Shown here: piece by piece, positions 63,423 through 64,000 of the stretch
How the letters are laid out: each line of letters begins with the position of its first letter
Numbering within the stretch: position 1 is the stretch's first letter
From: JBGOTP01 sp963717075
GTDB taxonomy: Bacteria > Acidobacteriota > Vicinamibacteria > Vicinamibacterales > CAVVIG01
Direction: 5' to 3'
Assembly: GCA_963717075.1 (NCBI GenBank)
Contig: CAVQVI010000034.1
Span: 1,178,001-1,242,000 of the forward strand
DNA: 64,000 nt
The notes under the pieces: generated by a model
What the model was told of the DNA's origin: nothing
Seen by the model: only the letters and a program-made list of their open reading frames with translations
Databases searched by the model: none
Position numbers and translations under genes: made by a program

Positions 63423-64000
63423 ATGGACGACGTTCGCACGTACTGGGAAACGCACATTCACGATCTCGAAATCACGAGACATCCTGTCGGCTCGCGTGGC
63501 TTCTTCGACGATCTCGATCAGTATCATTTCGAAAAACTGCATCATCTGCTGCAGCTCGTGGATTTCGATGGCTATGCCGGCCGGTCGGTGCTCGAAGTCG
63601 GCTGTGGGGCGGGCGTGGATCTCGCGCGATTCGCCAGGGGTGGCGCTGCGGTCACTGGCGTGGACGTGGCACGGTCTGCGATCGCACTGGCCAGGGCGAA
63701 CTTCACGCAACAGGGGCTCAGCGCCGATCTGCGCGTCGCTGACGGAGAGTCTCTGCCGTTTGCGGACAACTCGTTCGATCTTGTCTTTGCCCACGGGGTC
63801 GTCCAGTACACGGCTGAGCCAAAACGGCTGATCGATGAGTGTCGCCGCGTCTTGAAGCCTGGCGGCGAGGCCATATTCCAGGTCTACAACCGTGTGTCCT
63901 GGCTGAACGCCCTTTCGAAGCTGATGAAGGTCGGCCTCGAGCACGACGATGCGCCAGTGCTTGGAAGATTCAGCGCAAAGGAGTTCCGAAGGCTGCTGAC
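63423..64000 (+). CDS. Class I SAM-dependent methyltransferase (cut by right edge)
   Basis: Visible part is 192 codons from ATG 63423, without stop. GTG 63414 is in frame and could be the start. Motif I 'VLEVGCGAGVDLARFARGG' (from about residue 57), 'VTGVDVARSAI', 'ADGESLPFADNSFDLVFAHG' and 'CRRVLKPGGEAIFQVYN'. The N-terminal 'FDDLDQYHFEKLHHLLQLVD' is seen in Methyltransf_11 proteins near glycan or lipid genes. Divergent from glpD; a -10-like TATAGT lies at 63401-63406. Confidence 0.8.
   Translation, partial: MDDVRTYWETHIHDLEITRHPVGSRGFFDDLDQYHFEKLHHLLQLVDFDGYAGRSVLEVGCGAGVDLARFARGGAAVTGVDVARSAIALARANFTQQGLSADLRVADGESLPFADNSFDLVFAHGVVQYTAEPKRLIDECRRVLKPGGEAIFQVYNRVSWLNALSKLMKVGLEHDDAPVLGRFSAKEFRRLL

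Noticed and set aside
1..64000. tRNA, rRNA, riboswitch, prophage or insertion sequence
   Set aside because: I read the spacers on both strands and found no cloverleaf, conserved riboswitch core, integrase or transposase; the only repeats are the short palindromes and microrepeats listed.

Overview
The window is a 64 kb stretch of a high-GC Gram-negative chromosome. The gene content suggests a soil- or sediment-type Acidobacteriota, probably class Vicinamibacteria. That is an inference from three things: a PQQ-dehydrogenase-like protein next to secreted proteins of the 'PDxxGIW / GRWEGDTLVVDV' type and a DUF6152-like protein, abundant outer-membrane barrels and lipoproteins, and GCCCGACCTTCAGGTCGGGC palindromic repeats. 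I found no tRNA, rRNA, CRISPR array, integrase, transposase or phage gene.

Layout. (1) 1-5.2 kb: a cytochrome c maturation (System I) operon, cut at the left edge: ccmH-like, two membrane proteins with CcmI-like helical tails, ccmA, ccmB, ccmC, a ccmD-like gene and a tiny membrane ORF. (2) 5.2-5.4 kb: a palindromic-repeat array that supplies the stop codons of the genes on both sides. (3) 5.4-10.1 kb: housekeeping genes (aroA-aroK-phosphoesterase on the minus strand; an anti-sigma-type ATPase, an inositol-monophosphatase and an outer-membrane barrel on the plus strand). (4) 10.1-10.4 kb: a gene-free spacer with more palindromic repeats and a TGGTCATCT microrepeat. (5) 10.4-47.1 kb: a large surface-glycan locus on both strands. 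It holds GT2 and GT4 glycosyltransferases, four large GT-C-like membrane proteins, an O-antigen ligase/polymerase-like protein, two UPF0104/lysylphosphatidylglycerol-synthase-type membrane proteins, two radical SAM-SPASM proteins, a WbpB/WbpD/WbpE-like amino-sugar set, methyltransferases, an epimerase, a second hexapeptide acyltransferase, two SGNH hydrolases and several secreted lipoproteins. (6) 47.2-56.4 kb: secreted oxidative and hydrolytic functions (PQQ-type dehydrogenase, a paralogous pair of unknown exported proteins, a DUF6152-like protein, an RnfD/NqrB-like membrane protein fused to Sel1-like repeats, a beta-lactamase-fold hydrolase). (7) 56.4-64 kb: metabolic genes (HDAC-like deacetylase, class V aminotransferase, NADP-dependent reductase, TtcA, FAD glycerol-3-phosphate dehydrogenase) and a methyltransferase cut by the right edge.

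How the genes fit together. The ccm genes overlap or nearly touch and form one operon. The glycan locus appears to make nucleotide-activated amino sugars (26-27 kb to 23.6 kb, minus strand), assemble lipid-linked glycans with GT2/GT4/GT-C enzymes, and modify them by methylation and acylation. No Wzx-type flippase, Wza/Wzc exporter or initiating phosphoglycosyltransferase is visible, so those steps are encoded elsewhere or done by unfamiliar proteins.

Data quality. At least twelve single-base frame breaks fall between 12.3 and 40.3 kb, many of them at short G or C runs, and each is repaired by adding or removing one base. None is evident before 12 kb or after 41 kb. I read the affected genes as continuous and give the breakpoints; uncorrected sequencing indels are the simplest explanation, but real decay cannot be excluded from one sequence.
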